Source: Methylobacter sp. (GTDB lineage Bacteria; Pseudomonadota; Gammaproteobacteria; Methylococcales; Methylomonadaceae). From it: a stretch of DNA of 64,000 bases. Each line of letters starts with the position of its first letter. Within the stretch, counting starts at the first letter, position 1. The DNA lies in NCBI GenBank assembly GCA_030653985.1, contig JAURYJ010000001.1, positions 17,992-81,991 of the forward strand, given 5' to 3'. The position numbers and the translations under genes are program-made. Below the pieces are notes generated by a model. That model had not been told where the DNA came from and searched no databases. It saw only the letters and a program-made list of their open reading frames with translations. This document shows, piece after piece, positions 62,191 to 64,000 of this stretch.

Positions 62191-63834
62191 ATGGATAATC
62201 TGCTGAACCAGCTACCTTGCCCGACGCTTATCACCGATAAATCAGGCTATATTCTGGCCGTCAACACGGACTTATTGGCCTTGGTGGGAGGGACTTTTGA
62301 ACATTGGCTACATAAACCGATGGAGAATTTTTTCCCGCCGGCCAGCCGCATTTTTTTGCAAACTCATGTCTGGCCGATGCTGCTTTCCGAGGGAAATGCG
62401 CGGGAGATCTACCTGAAAATCAGCGACGCCCAAAACCAGCGTATTCCCGTGATAATGAACTGTCGACGCGGGCTTTGTTCAGGCGAGGATAGCTACTTTT
62501 GGGTATTCTTTGTGGCTCTGGAGCGCAGCAAATTCGAGGTAGAGCTGTTGGACGCGCGCAATCGTGCAGAGTCATCGGCTCTGGCCCTCGCCGAAAGAGA
62601 AAGCTTTGTCAAGACCGTCACCGATGCCATGCCTGGCCTGGTTGCCTACTGGGATAAAGACTTGCGCTGCCATTTTGCCAATAAGACCTATCTGGAGTGG
62701 TTCGGTAAGTTGCCGGAAGCCATCATTGGTACCACGCTACAGGACCTACTAGGCGAGCGTCTGTTCGCCCTAAACGAATCTTATATTCTGGGAGCCTTGT
62801 CGGGTGAGTCGCAGGTTTTTGAATCAACCTTGACCAAGGCCGATGGTAGCATTTCATTCACGTTGGCTAACTACATTCCTGATTTTGATGCCATAGGCGC
62901 AGTAGTCGGTTTCTTTGTTTTGGTCAGCGATGTAACGACGATCAAGACTGCGGAACTCGAATTGAAACTGGCCGCCAGTGTTTTTGAATGTACCGTCGAA
63001 GGCATCATGGTCACCGATGACCAGGATACCATCTTGTCGGTCAACCCGGCGTTTTCCAGGATCACCGGTTACACCGCCGAGGAAGCCATCGGTCAGACTT
63101 CGCGCCTACTTAAATCTAACCGCCACGACCAGGACTTCTATGCAGCCTTATGGCAGACTATAATCAGCGAAGGCTGCTGGGAGGGTGAAATCTGGAGCCG
63201 TCGTAAAAACGGTGAAGTTTTCTTGGAATGGCAGTCGATCACAGTGATTCACGGCGCGACTCATGAACCTGTGCGCTATGTGTCGGTATTTAATGACATT
63301 ACCGAGTTTTGGCAAAAAGATGAGCGCATGAGGCACTTGGCCTTCCATGATTCATTGACAGATTTGCCGAATCGCACCTTGCTGATGGAGAGGCTGGATC
63401 ATCTGCTCACCATAACTGAGCGCGAACAACGTAACATTGCCGTACTGTTTCTCGACCTTGATGGCTTTAAGGCCGTCAATGATAAGCTTGGTCATGACAT
63501 TGGTGATGATTTATTAAAAAGTGTAGCAAAGAAGCTTCTGGCACAGGTAAGGCACTTGGATACTGTGGCCAGACTGGGGGGCGATGAATTTGTTATCCTG
63601 CTCGACAATCCGGTGAATACTGACGAAGTAGCGCGTATTGCCGCTCGCATAGTCTCGATAATCAATGTGCCCATGGAGTTACGTGGTAAATCGGCCTCGG
63701 TAGGCGTTTCGATCGGCATTGCGATACATCCTGTTCACGGGAAGACCACGGCCGAGCTGATGAAGAGCGCCGACACAGCCATGTATGCAGCCAAGAAGGC
63801 GGGAAAAAACACCTATCGTTTTTTTGTATTGTAA
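62191..63834 (+). CDS. PAS-GGDEF diguanylate cyclase paired with the RsbQ-like hydrolase
   Basis: A 547-residue soluble protein with three PAS-like modules (about 5-110, 145-265 and 270-385; the first begins CPTLITDKSGYILAVN) joined by a short helical linker near 115-140, then a GGDEF domain (about 395-547). The active site is RLGGDEFVILLDN and the inhibitory site RxxD (RHLD) lies five residues before GGDEF, so c-di-GMP synthesis with feedback is expected. There is no EAL domain. The first PAS takes the place of the RsbP sensor domain in the RsbQ-RsbP system. Confidence 0.93.
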   Translation: MDNLLNQLPCPTLITDKSGYILAVNTDLLALVGGTFEHWLHKPMENFFPPASRIFLQTHVWPMLLSEGNAREIYLKISDAQNQRIPVIMNCRRGLCSGEDSYFWVFFVALERSKFEVELLDARNRAESSALALAERESFVKTVTDAMPGLVAYWDKDLRCHFANKTYLEWFGKLPEAIIGTTLQDLLGERLFALNESYILGALSGESQVFESTLTKADGSISFTLANYIPDFDAIGAVVGFFVLVSDVTTIKTAELELKLAASVFECTVEGIMVTDDQDTILSVNPAFSRITGYTAEEAIGQTSRLLKSNRHDQDFYAALWQTIISEGCWEGEIWSRRKNGEVFLEWQSITVIHGATHEPVRYVSVFNDITEFWQKDERMRHLAFHDSLTDLPNRTLLMERLDHLLTITEREQRNIAVLFLDLDGFKAVNDKLGHDIGDDLLKSVAKKLLAQVRHLDTVARLGGDEFVILLDNPVNTDEVARIAARIVSIINVPMELRGKSASVGVSIGIAIHPVHGKTTAELMKSADTAMYAAKKAGKNTYRFFVL

Positions 63835-63857
63835 GTTCAATCGTGGCTTAGCGATGC

Positions 63858-64000
63858 TGCTTGACATCCTCCCCCACCTAAAGGAAGGGGATTCCTAGTT
63901 GCCTAAGAGTGAGTATGTATCGCTACTGCTCACTGGTTTCTGCTGCTGGCGACCTTGTTGCATCGCTCACTTCACAGACTAGCCCCGTCAGCCCGACGGT
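63858..64000 (-). mobile_element. Right end of an IS605/IS1341 (TnpB) element, cut by the window edge
   Basis: On the minus strand the sequence ends GGAATCCCC, a loop, GGGGGAGGATGTCAAG (to 63860), the typical right-end hairpin of TnpB-type elements. Before it lie stretches such as GGGCTGACGGGGC and GCAGCAGAAACCAGTGAGCAG that are found in the right-end RNA (omegaRNA) of this family. The tnpB gene itself must lie beyond 64000. Confidence 0.7.

Overview
The window looks like the chromosome of a gammaproteobacterial methylotroph, most likely a type I methanotroph (Methylococcales). This is an inference from gene content: a tetrahydromethanopterin (H4MPT) C1-transfer cluster (mch, fae, beta-RFAP synthase, two RimK-like ATP-grasp ligases, a CitG-like protein, a HisA-like protein, MfnD- and MfnF-like methanofuran genes), the ABC system linked to PQQ-dependent alcohol oxidation, a complete-looking corrin-ring operon and iron-acquisition genes. 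There is no 16S gene or other direct taxonomic marker.

Positions 1-16340 (minus strand) form one long cobalamin operon. It is read leftwards from a B12 riboswitch: cbtB-cbtA (cobalt transport), a small 2Fe-2S ferredoxin, cobN, a ChlI/ChlD-type chelatase subunit, cbiE, a cbiX-cbiC fusion, cbiD, cbiL, cbiF, cbiG, a cbiH-cbiJ fusion and the start of cobW. It combines early cobalt insertion (CbiX, CbiD, CbiG) with a CobN chelatase, and CobN carries an insert of about 80 residues made almost only of His and Asp/Glu. A second, divergent B12 riboswitch controls a TonB-dependent receptor (16661-18907).

Positions 19120-29387 hold the H4MPT/methanofuran genes. A MarR regulator with a four-cysteine tail, an aspartoacylase-like hydrolase and a sigma-54 activator with a cysteine-rich sensor domain follow. 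A textbook sigma-54 promoter sits in the divergent gap between that activator and the methyltransferase-like gene at 32898, which is followed by an unusual SDR and an L,D-transpeptidase. HtpX-like and MlaC-like genes come next.

Positions 37547-49147 (minus strand) are an iron-uptake island: Fur box, hemP, a CxxC small protein, tonB-exbB-exbD, two very small ORFs, a TonB siderophore receptor, a PKHD dioxygenase and a PepSY membrane protein, followed upstream by a MacAB-type exporter with its outer-membrane channel. A Na/Pi transporter and a MOSC protein follow. Positions 53174-56947 are the PQQ-associated ABC operon. The right end holds two unknown proteins, tRNA-Gly and tRNA-Cys, a complete DDE insertion sequence, an RsbQ-like hydrolase paired with a PAS-GGDEF protein, and the right end of an IS605/TnpB-type element.

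The most unusual feature is the spread of short palindromic repeats into genes. At least six open reading frames (cbiH-cbiJ, cbiG, the chelatase subunit, cbtB, an ATP-grasp ligase of the H4MPT cluster and the PQQ beta-propeller) contain hairpin-forming elements that are translated in frame. Related elements sit between genes, and a 309-bp duplicated leader carries a ribosome binding site and a nested MITE in front of both cbiF and cbiH-cbiJ.
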